A stretch of 64,000 bases of DNA from Agrobacterium sp. AGB01 (GCF_014851585.1 NZ_JACVAB010000009.1:1-64000); one strand, 5' to 3'. Positions 27,128 through 35,655 are shown, counted from the first letter of the stretch. Translations and numbers: made by a program. Notes: generated from the letters alone by a model not told the origin.

Positions 27128-27892
27128 TTATTTTACGAGGACCGGGCCGGTGCCGCGGATCGGTTCGTTTTCATTGATGATGCCCAAGCGGCGAGCCACT
27201 TCGGAATAGGCTTCGAGAAGGCCGCCCATATCACGACGGAACCGGTCCTTGTCCATTTTTTCCTGGGTTTCGATGTCCCACAAACGGCAGCTGTCCGGCG
27301 AGATTTCATCGGCCAGGATAATGCGCATCATATCGCCTTCGTAAAGGCGGCCGCATTCGATCTTGAAATCGACGAGCTGGATGCCGACGCCCAGGAACAG
27401 GCCCGACAGGAAGTCGTTGACGCGAATGGCAAGAGCCATGATGTCATCAAGCTCGGCAGGGTTGGCCCAGCCAAAAGCGGTGATGTGCTCTTCAGACACC
27501 ATCGGGTCTTCAAGCTCATCCGACTTGTAATAGAATTCGATGATCGAGCGTGGTAGCACGATGCCTTCATCAATGCCCAGACGCTTGGACAGCGAACCGG
27601 CAGCAACGTTGCGTACAACGATCTCAAGTGGAATCATTTCCACTTCCTTGATCAGCTGTTCGCGCATGTTGAGGCGGCGGATGAAGTGGGTGGGGATGCC
27701 GATCTTGTTCAGATGCGTAAACACGTATTCGGAGATACGGTTGTTTAGAACACCCTTACCGTCGATAACTTCGTGTTTTTTCTTGTTAAAGGCGGTTGCA
27801 TCGTCCTTGAAGAACTGAATCAGCGTACCTGGCTCTGGTCCTTCATAAAGGATCTTTGCCTTGCCTTCGTAAATACGGCGGCGACGGTTCAT
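27128..27892 (-). CDS. purC: SAICAR synthetase
   Basis: Joins CAIR and aspartate with ATP in purine synthesis. The 254-residue protein has the full family set: [11 protein letters not shown] at the N terminus, [24 protein letters not shown] and [10 protein letters not shown] with the catalytic aspartate region [12 protein letters not shown]. It is the first gene of purC-purS-purQ. Several Hyphomicrobiales carry more than one purC, which cannot be judged from this window. Confidence 0.97.
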   Translation of the reverse strand: MNRRRRIYEGKAKILYEGPEPGTLIQFFKDDATAFNKKKHEVIDGKGVLNNRISEYVFTHLNKIGIPTHFIRRLNMREQLIKEVEMIPLEIVVRNVAAGSLSKRLGIDEGIVLPRSIIEFYYKSDELEDPMVSEEHITAFGWANPAELDDIMALAIRVNDFLSGLFLGVGIQLVDFKIECGRLYEGDMMRIILADEISPDSCRLWDIETQEKMDKDRFRRDMGGLLEAYSEVARRLGIINENEPIRGTGPVLVK

Positions 27893-28529
27893 AATATGAG
27901 ATCTCGTGTTGGCGCCATGCGCATGGCGTTGTGTTTCATTCTTTGAAGCGGTCCCATATCGGAAAAGATGGACTTTAACAATCTGTAGGATGGGTTCTCC
28001 GCGTCAATTCGTTGTCGCTTGTGAATGAAACCTCCTGTGTCCTGTGTTGGTTCAATGAATATAGCAATAGTCACGTCCGGCATACATATATGTTATTGCC
28101 GCGTGAATGAGGCAAGGCCGACGCCGCCGCAAAGCGTGTTCGCGACAGCGCAGCTGTTTTCAAACGACACATTTGCGTGTTGCGAATTATCTCGTCGAAA
28201 GTCATTTCACCAATTTAACATAAATTAGAAAAAATGACTATTGTTGTTGAATCAATACGTAATTCCATTTTGTTGAATCGATCTTTCTTACGTAAAGTGC
28301 TGATGAGGAAAACTTAAATTCACGTAGGGGTCTGGCGTTTCAGATTGGCCGTTCCCATGTCTGTTGCGCAAGGCTGCATGGTGTGGCGAAAGGCAACAAT
28401 ACATCCTTTTCGTTTCATCGCGGCCTGTCGTGAAACTTTGCATTGCAGTCTGGCAATGCTTTTGATTTATGGACAACAGGCTGAACTTTCAGCTTTCGGT
28501 AAATGTGAATAAATTTGGGAGATTATGAC
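27893..28529. other. divergent intergenic region purC / zeta subunit
   Basis: About 640 bp, AT-rich towards the right, carrying the two promoters. A tandem pair of TTGTTGAATC boxes, each followed by TACGTAA (28244-28262 and 28270-28295), is the only pattern that stands out. No gene is seen. Confidence 0.5.
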
Positions 28530-28841
28530 ATGGCCCTCGGTGATCGCGATAAGGCATTCGAAAACAAGTTCGCTCATGATGAGGAACTGAGATTCAAGGC
28601 TGAAGCTCGCAGAAACAAGCTGCTGGGCCTGTGGGCCGCCGGCCTGCTTGGCAAGGCTGATGCTGATGCTTACGCAAAGGAAGTAGTCGCTGCCGATTTT
28701 GAAGAGGCAGGCGACGCAGACGTGTTCCGCAAGGTACGCGGCGATTTCGACGCGGCAGGCGTGAATGTCAGCGACAGCGAATTGACGGCAAAGATGCAGA
28801 GCCTGCTGATTGAAGCAGCCGAGCAGATCAGCCAGGCCTGA
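28530..28841 (+). CDS. DUF1476 protein, F1-ATPase zeta subunit
   Basis: A 103-residue all-helical protein matching DUF1476, which in Paracoccus denitrificans is the zeta subunit that inhibits ATP hydrolysis by F1-ATPase. The inhibitory N-terminal helix is DRDKAFENKFAHDEELRFKA and the rest is a helical bundle (LLGLWAAGLLGK, VVAADFEEAGD). The ATG at 28530 has a GGGAG site; an upstream TTG at 28515 is less likely. In Hyphomicrobiales this gene often sits next to purC, as here. The strength of inhibition varies among genera and cannot be predicted. Confidence 0.9.
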   Translation: MALGDRDKAFENKFAHDEELRFKAEARRNKLLGLWAAGLLGKADADAYAKEVVAADFEEAGDADVFRKVRGDFDAAGVNVSDSELTAKMQSLLIEAAEQISQA

Positions 28842-28869
28842 TCCTCAAGTCGATTGATTGAAACATTGG

Positions 28870-28912
28870 GCCGGCGACTATCTGCTCTTAGCGATAGTCG
28901 CCGGCTTTCTTT
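28870..28912. terminator. bidirectional terminator between zeta subunit and GGDEF-EAL gene
   Basis: A long 13-bp stem gccggcgactatc/gatagtcgccggc with T runs on the plus side, shared by two convergent genes. It overlaps the last codons of the minus-strand gene. Confidence 0.85.
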
Positions 28913-31461
28913 TTATTGGCAGCCAGAATTTCACTGAACTTGTTGTGGACGCTGCCATTGCCATTGTCTTGCCGCCAGGACTGGCCGGTTACAAAAGCTT
29001 CAACCATTTCCGCCGGTATGGGGCGGCACAGTGCATAACCTTGAAGGTAATCGCAGCCCAGATCGCGCAGGATGCGAATATGTGCTTGCGTTTCAACACC
29101 TTCGGCAATGACTCTGATGTTAAGCGAGCGGCCGATTTCCAGGATGGAGCTCAGCAATTTGCGCTGCTCGTTGGACTGCGGCAAAAGCCTCACCAGCTCC
29201 CGATCGATTTTCAGTGCATCAGGGCTGATGCGCAACAGGCTGATGATAGATGCGTGGCCGGTTCCAAAGTCATCCACCTCAATGGCAATGCCCAGCTTGC
29301 GCAGGCGGGTGAGGTTGTCCAGTACCGTCTGGTCGCTATCATCCAGGAAGATGGATTCGAGAAGTTCGAATGACACCGTGCCTGGTTTGATATCCAGCGA
29401 CTTCAGCGATTTGGTCAGCAACGGATCATGCAGACGCCGTGAGGACACGTTGACCGACACTTTTGGGATTGGCAAACCCGTCTTCTGCCAGATGTTGAAA
29501 TCGCTGACTGCCTTTTCCAGCATCATCTCGTCAATGGCGGTAACGGCATCCAGATCCTCGGCAATGGCCAGAAAACGGTCCGGTGTTAAAATGCCTTCGG
29601 TCGGGTGCTTCCAGCGCGCCAGTGTCTCGGCACCGATGATGTCGAGTGTCTTGGCGTCAAACTGCAGCTGGTAATAGGGAATGAATTCGCTGCGCTCCAG
29701 ACCCAGCAGGATCTCGTCCGACACACGTTTGGTGTTGATGAGAATGTCCTGTGTGTCTGACGAGAAGAAGTCGTAGCGGTTACGGCCACGTTTCTTGGCG
29801 TTGTAGAGCGCGATGTCGGCATTGAGCAGCAACTGCTTGGGGTCGATATCCCGGCCGCTTTCACAGGCAATGCCGATGCTGGCGCCACACCGAAATTCGT
29901 GGCCGTCATGGTGCATGGGTTTGCGCAGTTCCTTGATCAGGCGGTCTGCCAGGGCGGAGAACTTCTTGGAGGTGCCGGTGTAGCGTGACACGAACACAAA
30001 TTCGTCGCCGCCAATGCGGGCCACAAAATCTGCACCGCGTACATTCTTGCGCAGAAGCTGTGCCACATTCTGCAACAGCATGTCGCCAGCCCGATGGCCA
30101 AATGTGTCGTTGACCTGTTTGAAACGGTCAAGATCAATATGCAAAATGCCGATGCCCTGACCATCACGCGCGCATTCCGCCGCCATGCGACGCAGGGTTT
30201 CATCCAGATACCGCCGATTAGGTAATTCTGTAAGATAATCATGCATCGCATTGTATTCGATGCTGTTTTTTGCTTCTTCTAATTCAAGGTTTCTGGCTTC
30301 TGCCAGGTTCTTGGCGCGCTCCAGCTCCCGCTGTAAAACAATGTCATCCGTCACGTCCCAGTTGGCGCCAACCATGCGAACGTGACCGGCATTGTCGATA
30401 AACGGTACGGTTCTGGAACGGATGTAGCGCAGCTTTCCATCGGGCATGATGATGCGGTATTCGTCGGAAAAGGCTGTCAGTTTGCCAACATGAAACTCGA
30501 CATTTTTCTGCACGCGCGGCAGGTCTTCCGGATGCACCATCTTTTCCCAGACACCATCAATGACGATGTCCTGACCCTTCGATACATTGAAGATCGAATA
30601 CATGCGGTCATCCCAGGTGGTCTGTCGTGTTTCAAAATCCACCTCGAACACACCGATATGCGAGGCTTCCAGCGCCAGCTTCAAACGGCGAGACATTTTC
30701 TCCAGCGCGAATTCAGCCGCCTTGCGGGTGGAGATATCATTGTCGATACCGACGATGCGGATCGGATTGCCATCGGCATCATGCTCGACAGCCGCACCAC
30801 GACACTCGATCCACACCCAGTGGCCGTCCTTGTGCTTTTCGCGGTACTCGAACACCGCAAATTCGGGATCACCGGCATTTTGCCGCTCAATAGAAAAGAT
30901 CACCCTGTCACGATCGTCGGGGTGAATAAGCTCCAGCCAGCGTTGGTGATTGGTCTCGATCGGGTCATCCGGCGCCATGCCACGAATGGACCGCCATGTA
31001 TCGGATCCGTAAAACACGCCGGTCGACATGTTCTGGTCCCACACACCGCTTTCTGAATTGATCAGCGCGCTATTCCAGCGGCTTTCACGCGAGGCAAGAT
31101 CAAGCTCCAGCAGCTTCTGGGCTGTAATGTCTGTGGCCTGCACGAGGATCGCCGGCTCCTCGGGAAACGGATCGTCCCGAAAGGAAAACAATGCGTAGTG
31201 CAGGGGGCTGCCGTCCTGGTCAAGGCGCACTTCAATTTGTGTCGGCTGGCCGGTGGCCGCCTTTACCAGCGCATCACGCACGGCATCCTGGTCGTCGGCA
31301 TGGACAAGCGCAATAAGACTGCTGCCTGTCAGAGTGGCCGGGTCCTGCAGAAAATCGCCGCAGACTTTGTTGCAAAAGAGGACGGTTCCATTCGTTTTAA
31401 CGCGAATGGTCGGTAGAGGAAGCGCATCCAGAATGTCATTCAGCATACGATTTATTGTCAA
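28888..31461 (-). CDS. PAS-PAS-PAS-GGDEF-EAL cyclic-di-GMP protein
   Basis: An 857-residue cytoplasmic signalling protein for cyclic-di-GMP turnover. Three PAS domains occupy about residues 1-385, then a short coiled coil, the GGDEF domain with intact RIGGDEFVFVS near residue 500, and the EAL domain in the last 260 residues. The EAL signature reads ETLARW instead of EALxRW, while the other catalytic blocks are present (NVSSRR, FELLES, DDFGTG, KIDRELV, AEGVET, QGY). It has no membrane helix, so the PAS domains probably sense an intracellular signal. Net activity is unclear. The gene ends inside a shared terminator. Confidence 0.92.
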   Translation of the reverse strand: MTINRMLNDILDALPLPTIRVKTNGTVLFCNKVCGDFLQDPATLTGSSLIALVHADDQDAVRDALVKAATGQPTQIEVRLDQDGSPLHYALFSFRDDPFPEEPAILVQATDITAQKLLELDLASRESRWNSALINSESGVWDQNMSTGVFYGSDTWRSIRGMAPDDPIETNHQRWLELIHPDDRDRVIFSIERQNAGDPEFAVFEYREKHKDGHWVWIECRGAAVEHDADGNPIRIVGIDNDISTRKAAEFALEKMSRRLKLALEASHIGVFEVDFETRQTTWDDRMYSIFNVSKGQDIVIDGVWEKMVHPEDLPRVQKNVEFHVGKLTAFSDEYRIIMPDGKLRYIRSRTVPFIDNAGHVRMVGANWDVTDDIVLQRELERAKNLAEARNLELEEAKNSIEYNAMHDYLTELPNRRYLDETLRRMAAECARDGQGIGILHIDLDRFKQVNDTFGHRAGDMLLQNVAQLLRKNVRGADFVARIGGDEFVFVSRYTGTSKKFSALADRLIKELRKPMHHDGHEFRCGASIGIACESGRDIDPKQLLLNADIALYNAKKRGRNRYDFFSSDTQDILINTKRVSDEILLGLERSEFIPYYQLQFDAKTLDIIGAETLARWKHPTEGILTPDRFLAIAEDLDAVTAIDEMMLEKAVSDFNIWQKTGLPIPKVSVNVSSRRLHDPLLTKSLKSLDIKPGTVSFELLESIFLDDSDQTVLDNLTRLRKLGIAIEVDDFGTGHASIISLLRISPDALKIDRELVRLLPQSNEQRKLLSSILEIGRSLNIRVIAEGVETQAHIRILRDLGCDYLQGYALCRPIPAEMVEAFVTGQSWRQDNGNGSVHNKFSEILAANKKKAGDYR

Positions 31462-32018
31462 CCGAACCTGCCACCACTTTCACACCGCCGAATGAAGTGC
31501 TCCGTAAGGAATTTCAGCCTCTGTGTGATTTTTCTTTTACAATCAAAGTCATATGCAAAGAGAATGCAGGAGGTGAACGATATTGGAAATTCATATCCTG
31601 GGCTTCATGCAATCATTGCATCCGGGCAATCTGCCAGTTTTGGTTTAACTCTGTCTTAATTGCCGCGCGGTCATTTTATCGATGATGTCTTACGGCTGCA
31701 CGCTGAATATCATTTAATTTTTTAATTTCATGAAATTAAATAATGCACTGAAATCGTTATATATAATAACAATCAAGGGCAGGGTGCCTCTTGGGTTGAA
31801 ATCAACTGTGTTGGTGCACCCGCATGGCGCAGCATGATGGCACATTGGCCGGTGGCGTAAAGTTGCATTTCAGCTTTTGCACGCTATTTATGTGGGCGGG
31901 TGTTTTTAGTTGCTTCTGCACGTTGACGCGGCGAACCGAACCGCTATAAAGCCAGCCACCGCTTGATTTGGGTGCTGTTGTCACATTGCGTGACGGCCCA
32001 CCGCCAGATCGAAATTAA
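31462..32018. other. AT-rich intergenic region before tRNA-Ser
   Basis: About 560 bp, clearly lower in GC than the flanks. It holds a 20-bp perfect palindrome (31721-31740) and a gttat/ataac AT repeat near 31758. The promoter of the tRNA should be at its right end. No gene is supported. Confidence 0.5.
31721..31740. repeat. 20-bp perfect AT palindrome
   Basis: TTTAATTTCATGAAATTAAA is a perfect dyad in an otherwise unassigned AT-rich stretch. It could be a protein binding site or chance composition. Confidence 0.35.
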
Positions 32019-32108
32019 GGAAGAGTGGCCGAGCGGTTTAAGGCACCGGTCTTGAAAACCGGCGTAGGTGCGAGCCTACCGTGGGTTCGAATCCCACCTC
32101 TTCCGCCA
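32019..32108 (+). tRNA. tRNA-Ser (anticodon TGA)
   Basis: A 90-nt type II tRNA: acceptor ggaagag/ctcttcc, D arm, anticodon loop cttgaaa reading UCA codons, a long variable arm (gtaggtgcgagcctac), the T loop ttcgaat and an encoded CCA end. Serine tRNAs are frequent integration sites, and the sequence beyond it is accessory in character. Its 3' 27 bases recur inverted with one mismatch at 37696-37722. Confidence 0.97.
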
Positions 32109-32318
32109 TTTCCAAATTAAATCAAAGACTTGCAGTAGATTTTTTCTGTTTGCCATAACTACGTTTTGGCACTCTGTTTATCCATTTCGCTCTAGAAAGT
32201 CTTGAACGACAACCTGCGAACAAATCTAAAATCTTCACTCTTTCCAAAATTTGCGCATTTGACAGTGATGTTTGCGACCAGCAGCATCCTTTCAAAATCA
32301 GCAAGGAAGGAGATGAAA

Positions 32319-32473
32319 ATGACCGCACCAATTAATAATAAGCCAAGACTGATGTCGCCGAAAGAGGCGGCCTCCGCTACCACTATGTCAAAGGTACTTT
32401 TGACCACTATGGCGCGCCCGGAACGAAAGGCGAGAGCCGTATACGCGGCCAGCATGCGATTCCCCACATCTGA
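32319..32473 (+). pseudogene. small gene broken by a frameshift
   Basis: A strong AAGGAG site precedes the ATG at 32319, giving MTAPINN. After an aataataag run the convincing coding frame continues in another phase as GGLRYHYVKGTFDHYGAPG and GESRIRGQHAIPHI, stopping at 32473. The second frame has no start codon of its own and is preceded by stops. A single missing base in the AAT run would restore a protein of about 51 residues. Either a pseudogene or a sequencing error. Function unknown; no family recognised. Confidence 0.45.
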
Positions 32474-32572
32474 TCGCGTCTGGACATGCTCATGGCCGTC
32501 AAGCAAACCTTGTCGGAACCAAGTCGCTCCCCGGCCCGTTATCTCTCCACAGCTCAAAGAGGAGATATTTCA

Positions 32573-32776
32573 ATGGACTGGAACCGTGTTGAAGGAAACT
32601 GGAAACAGGCAAAAGGCAAGATCAAGGAGCAGTGGGGCAAACTCACCGATGATGATCTTGATGTCATCAATGGCAAGCGTGACCAGCTCGAAGGCAAAAT
32701 CCAAGAGCGATATGGTTACGAAAAAGACCAGACCAAAAAAGACGTCGATGACTGGTATGGTCGACAGACTTGGTGA
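32573..32776 (+). CDS. CsbD-like stress protein, copy 1
   Basis: A 67-residue CsbD family protein (MDWNRVEGNWKQAKGKIKEQ, WGKLTDDDLDVINGKRDQLE). The family is hydrophilic, abundant and induced by general stress (sigma-B in Bacillus, EcfG-type control in Hyphomicrobiales); its molecular role is unknown. GAGGAG lies 9 nt before the ATG. A second, very similar copy lies at 41276-41482 on the other strand. A hairpin terminator follows. Confidence 0.92.
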   Translation: MDWNRVEGNWKQAKGKIKEQWGKLTDDDLDVINGKRDQLEGKIQERYGYEKDQTKKDVDDWYGRQTW

Positions 32777-32794
32777 TTACCTAACATGAAGTTG

Positions 32795-32826
32795 AGCCGC
32801 TGGTTAGCAATAGCCAGCGGCTTTCG
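32795..32826 (+). terminator. terminator of csbD copy 1
   Basis: Stem gccgctgg/ccagcggc with a short T-rich tail, 20 bp after the stop codon. Confidence 0.75.
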
Positions 32827-32849
32827 TTTGTAACCATGAGGAGAAACAC

Positions 32850-33326
32850 ATGAGCATATTCGGCAAAATCAAGGATGCGATCTTCGGTCGTTCCGCACAT
32901 GCAGAGACAGCCCCTGTCTTGCCAACTGCGGCTGAGTCCACGCCAGCGCCATCGTCAATCCCCGAGCCGGTTGCAACGACTGCAACGCCGGTTGGAGGAA
33001 CCGGGCAGGCGGTCCCGCCAACCTCTGGCGCATCAGCACCTGTGACGTCCGCCACCTCTTCAGTGCAGACTGTGGACGTTGCCGCGCAGCTTGATGCGGC
33101 GGTGGTGACTAGCGGCCAGAAGCTCGACTGGAGGCACTCGATTGTTGACCTGATGAAAGCTCTCGGAATGGACGCGAGCTTGTCCGAGCGTAAGGAGTTG
33201 GCGGAGGAGCTGGGTTACACCGGTGAGCTCAATGGTTCGGCGGAAATGAACACCTGGCTGCACAAGGCGCTTCTCAAGAAGCTGTCTGAGAACGGCGGTA
33301 AGGTCGCGGCTGAACTGCTGGATTAA
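32850..33326 (+). CDS. DUF3597 protein
   Basis: A 158-residue protein. The N-terminal helix MSIFGKIKDAIFG and the C-terminal domain from about residue 75 (VDVAAQLDAAVVTSGQKLDW, SIVDLMKALGMDASLSERKEL, MNTWLHKALLKKLSENGGKV) match DUF3597, which has a LysM-like or peptidoglycan-related neighbourhood in some genomes but no proven role. A proline/alanine/threonine-rich linker joins the two parts. GAGGAG is placed 8 nt before the ATG. It follows csbD closely but after a terminator. Confidence 0.85.
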   Translation: MSIFGKIKDAIFGRSAHAETAPVLPTAAESTPAPSSIPEPVATTATPVGGTGQAVPPTSGASAPVTSATSSVQTVDVAAQLDAAVVTSGQKLDWRHSIVDLMKALGMDASLSERKELAEELGYTGELNGSAEMNTWLHKALLKKLSENGGKVAAELLD

Positions 33327-33404
33327 GCGGAACCAAGGCTGTCGTCATGCATTGTTCAGCCAAGTAGCTTTCACACTGTAACGGCAGAAGATGATAAGCG
33401 TTAG

Positions 33405-33436
33405 AAAGGTCGGGGCTGTTAGCTCCGGCCTTTTTT
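33405..33436. terminator. terminator shared by convergent genes
   Basis: Imperfect stem aaggtcggggc/gctccggcctt followed by a T run, in the gap between the DUF3597 gene and the convergent membrane-protein gene. Confidence 0.65.
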
Positions 33437-33437
33437 G

Positions 33438-33971
33438 TTAGACGACAGCCGTCACCACCGATTGCACCCAGTTTCCATTGAGTGTGGAGTACGCGCCGCC
33501 AACGATGCAAAGTGACGCTAAAACTCCAAGGACAAGAGCGGCCCAATAGAAGAAATCAATAGCCCACGTATGACGCGTTGCTCCCGCCCACTCTTCGGGG
33601 TCCCACAGCATAGGTTTGTTCGCCCATCCGTCGTAATTGTCGCTGTGCAAAGTCCAATTCGCCCACGTGCACAGGCCTGCGAACAGAGTAAGCATAAGGC
33701 CGATAACGAACCACCATACCGTAAGTTGATAGCGCGCCAAAGCATCAGGCTTGTCTGCTAATTCGCTTAAGAAAGTGAATAAGCCGAACAACGCGCCGCC
33801 GTGAATCAACAAGAGACTTGCGAGCAGCCAACGACCGTATTGACCAGCCAATTCGAATGTCGCGCGGTGCATTTCCTTATAGTCTTTGTAGACGATTTCC
33901 GCCACTTCTGGGCGTGTTCTCATGAATTGCTTAGGTTGCAAGGGAGGAGTATCGGTGCTGCCTTCGGTCAT
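33438..33971 (-). CDS. membrane protein of unknown function
   Basis: A 177-residue protein with four hydrophobic segments (around residues 45-70, 85-110, 140-160 and 160-175) and an N-terminal cytoplasmic part. Motifs such as WANWTLHSDNYDGWANKP and DPEEWAGATRH between helices are polar and tryptophan-rich. I do not recognise a family. It lies in the accessory region behind tRNA-Ser and reads away from the GTGCAC-rich control region at 34073-34234. Confidence 0.6.
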   Translation of the reverse strand: MTEGSTDTPPLQPKQFMRTRPEVAEIVYKDYKEMHRATFELAGQYGRWLLASLLLIHGGALFGLFTFLSELADKPDALARYQLTVWWFVIGLMLTLFAGLCTWANWTLHSDNYDGWANKPMLWDPEEWAGATRHTWAIDFFYWAALVLGVLASLCIVGGAYSTLNGNWVQSVVTAVV

Positions 33972-34072
33972 TTCTTGCCCACGAGATTCGTTGTGCTCTC
34001 AACATAGAGATACAACCTCTTTGTCGTCACAAATACAACTTTAAATACTGCCCGGATAGCGAAATGTTATCC

Positions 34073-34234
34073 GTGCATTATCCGTGCACATCCGGGCGTT
34101 CACACCTGCACAGCTCTGCCCGGTTAGTGCACGTTTAGGGGTATATATATTTTTAAATATATACCCTACTCGTGCAACCGCGCAGGGTGTGCTGGCTGCA
34201 CGGTTATTGAGTTTTTTATTCGGGCACGGTGCAC
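34073..34234. promoter_or_regulatory. GTGCA(C) motif cluster around an AT palindrome
   Basis: GTGCA or TGCAC occurs seven times (34073, 34084, 34107, 34127, 34172, 34197, 34229), three of them as the full palindrome GTGCAC. In the middle lies an AT-rich inverted repeat gggtatata/tatataccc (34139-34166). It fills the divergent gap between two small genes. Such clusters are seen in operators for divergent promoters and in iteron origins; nothing here decides which. Confidence 0.4.
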
Positions 34235-34312
34235 CGGGCAAAGGGGCTGTCGAAATACAACCCGGAACCAGGACCGACCCAATCGCATTTTCTGATCGTA
34301 AGGAGAATGCAT

Positions 34313-34492
34313 ATGTCCGAGAGCAAGAGTGAGCCGTACACCGTCGAACAGCTGCAACAGCAATATGCTGTCAGCATGCAGGTCGCAGTAGGTGTGATGG
34401 AGCAGTTCGGTGGTGACCGGTCGAGAATTGATAAATTCTTGAAGCGGTGGCCGCAGAAAAGAGCGAAGCCGATAGACGCCGGGAAGAACTGA
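34313..34492 (+). CDS. small DUF3606-like protein
   Basis: A 59-residue protein with the pattern YTVEQLQQQYAVSMQVAVG followed by a glycine turn and a basic C terminus. The two-helix layout, a YxVxxLxxxYxVS helix then a second helix ending in FLKRW, resembles DUF3606 domains found in many rhizobial small proteins, but the match is by eye. AAGGAG is 7 nt before the ATG at 34313. A hairpin terminator follows 18 bp after the stop. Confidence 0.6.
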   Translation: MSESKSEPYTVEQLQQQYAVSMQVAVGVMEQFGGDRSRIDKFLKRWPQKRAKPIDAGKN

Positions 34493-34509
34493 TATCCCAC
34501 ACAACGAAC

Positions 34510-34536
34510 AAGCCCTGCATGTCGCGGGGCTTTTTC
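34510..34536 (+). terminator. terminator after the DUF3606-like gene
   Basis: Stem agccc-gc/gc-gggct with a bulge and a run of five T. Confidence 0.65.
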
Positions 34537-34615
34537 GTGACCAAATTTATTTCACGACACCCCAAGACGTTTTGCTTCGATTTCCTAATATTACCCTCAT
34601 AACCAAGGAGGGTTC

Positions 34616-35227
34616 ATGCCCAAGTCACAGCAGACCACCCGCATTGACGGTAAGCGTGTTGTCATCCGTACCAGCACCAGCGGCAAGGTTTCCGTCTCCG
34701 ACGCACCGATCAAGGAAAGCGAAGGGCAGGCGGCTCAAGTGAGGGCATTGCGGGCACTGCCAGAATACGGTCGCAAGTTTCTACTGGCAGGCGACATGAA
34801 CAGCGCCAAGCGAGGACCACGCGCACAGGCTGACGCAGTGGCCACAGGACTTACGCCAGGCGAAGCTGACCTCAGCATCTACATCGCGGGCGGCAAGCTG
34901 CGAATGATCGAGAACAAGGTTGGCAAAGGCCGGTTGTCACCAGCTCAGACTGAACGCCACGCATCTCTCGCAAGACTTGGCCACCATGTCGAGGTCGTGC
35001 GCTTCACGTCAACACGTGAGATGGCCGTAGCATTTGATCATCCATTTGGCGCTGGTCGTATCACGAAAGAAACTGTTTGGTTCGCGACGCCGCTGGCCCG
35101 TGGTCGCGGCGCTATCAGGATGCTCGACGCATACGAGGATTGGGCGCGAACTGCTGGATGCGTGTCAGCCAGAATGGCCTCGCTCGCTAACAATGACGTT
35201 TCCAAGATCTATGAGCGGCGCGGTTAA
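34616..35227 (+). CDS. chimeric protein: VRR-NUC-like nuclease fused to a GNAT fragment, tail frameshifted
   Basis: A 203-residue protein in two parts. Residues about 40-140 follow the VRR-NUC pattern of phage and Holliday-junction type nucleases: GEADLSIYIAGG, then RMIENKVGKG with the catalytic E-x-K, then LSPAQTERHASLARLGH. From about residue 150 the sequence is the C-terminal half of a phage-type GNAT acetyltransferase (PLARGRGAIRMLDAYEDWAR, ASLANNDVSKIYERRG). The usual GNAT end (REFVLVNMDG) is present in the next frame up to 35261, so a frameshift cut the tail. The acetyltransferase half cannot bind acetyl-CoA alone. GGAGG is placed before the ATG. A deletion fusion of two neighbouring phage genes is the simplest origin. 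Confidence 0.6.
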   Translation: MPKSQQTTRIDGKRVVIRTSTSGKVSVSDAPIKESEGQAAQVRALRALPEYGRKFLLAGDMNSAKRGPRAQADAVATGLTPGEADLSIYIAGGKLRMIENKVGKGRLSPAQTERHASLARLGHHVEVVRFTSTREMAVAFDHPFGAGRITKETVWFATPLARGRGAIRMLDAYEDWARTAGCVSARMASLANNDVSKIYERRG

Positions 35228-35287
35228 GCGCGAATTCGTTCTTGTGAACATGGATGGCTAGGCGCTCTTTTTACCCGGAAAGAAGAA

Positions 35288-35311
35288 AAGGCCCGCCCAA
35301 AAAGCGGGCCT
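35288..35311 (-). terminator. terminator of the GCG_CRPN-like gene
   Basis: Stem aggcccgc/gcgggcct with a 7-nt loop and a T run on the minus strand, 9 bp beyond the stop codon. Confidence 0.8.
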
Positions 35312-35319
35312 AACAGTGT

Positions 35320-35655
35320 CTACCATTGCCACTGGCGATATTCGCGTTCGCGGCGCCAATCACCGCGCTCTTCCCACCGTCTATGCTCGCGCCATTCGCG
35401 ACGGGCTTGGTGTTCACGCCACTCGCGACGAGGGTTCCAATCGCTTCGACGGTCCCATTCGCGCTCGTAACGCCGCGGTTCGTAGGGTCGGCAATAACCG
35501 CGGGGCGTCAGGTAATAGCCTCGCCCGCAAGCATAGTCGACTTTTTGGACAATTGACGCCACTGGCGCAGACGGCTGCATGATCGGCATCGCATTTGCGC
35601 CGCCGCCAATAAATGCCGTGAGAATAATACCTGCACCTAAAAGTAACTTACGCAT
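35320..35655 (-). CDS. small secreted protein of the GCG_CRPN type
   Basis: A 111-residue exported protein. It has a signal peptide (MRKLLLGAGIILTAFIGGG, ANA cleavage), then a CGRGYYLTPRGYCRP motif like the cysteine pair of the GCG_CRPN domain, and a C-terminal half composed mainly of arginine, tryptophan and glutamate in WREH/REWRE units. I start at MRKLL rather than three codons earlier. The role of this family is unknown; the paired cysteines suggest a disulfide-stabilised periplasmic peptide. Confidence 0.7.
   Translation of the reverse strand: MRKLLLGAGIILTAFIGGGANAMPIMQPSAPVASIVQKVDYACGRGYYLTPRGYCRPYEPRRYEREWDRRSDWNPRREWREHQARREWREHRRWEERGDWRREREYRQWQW

Noticed and set aside
32192-32557. 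A 121-codon minus-strand frame with a hydrophobic stretch
   Set aside because: Antisense of the frameshifted small gene, and the start of the csbD leader; no ribosome site.
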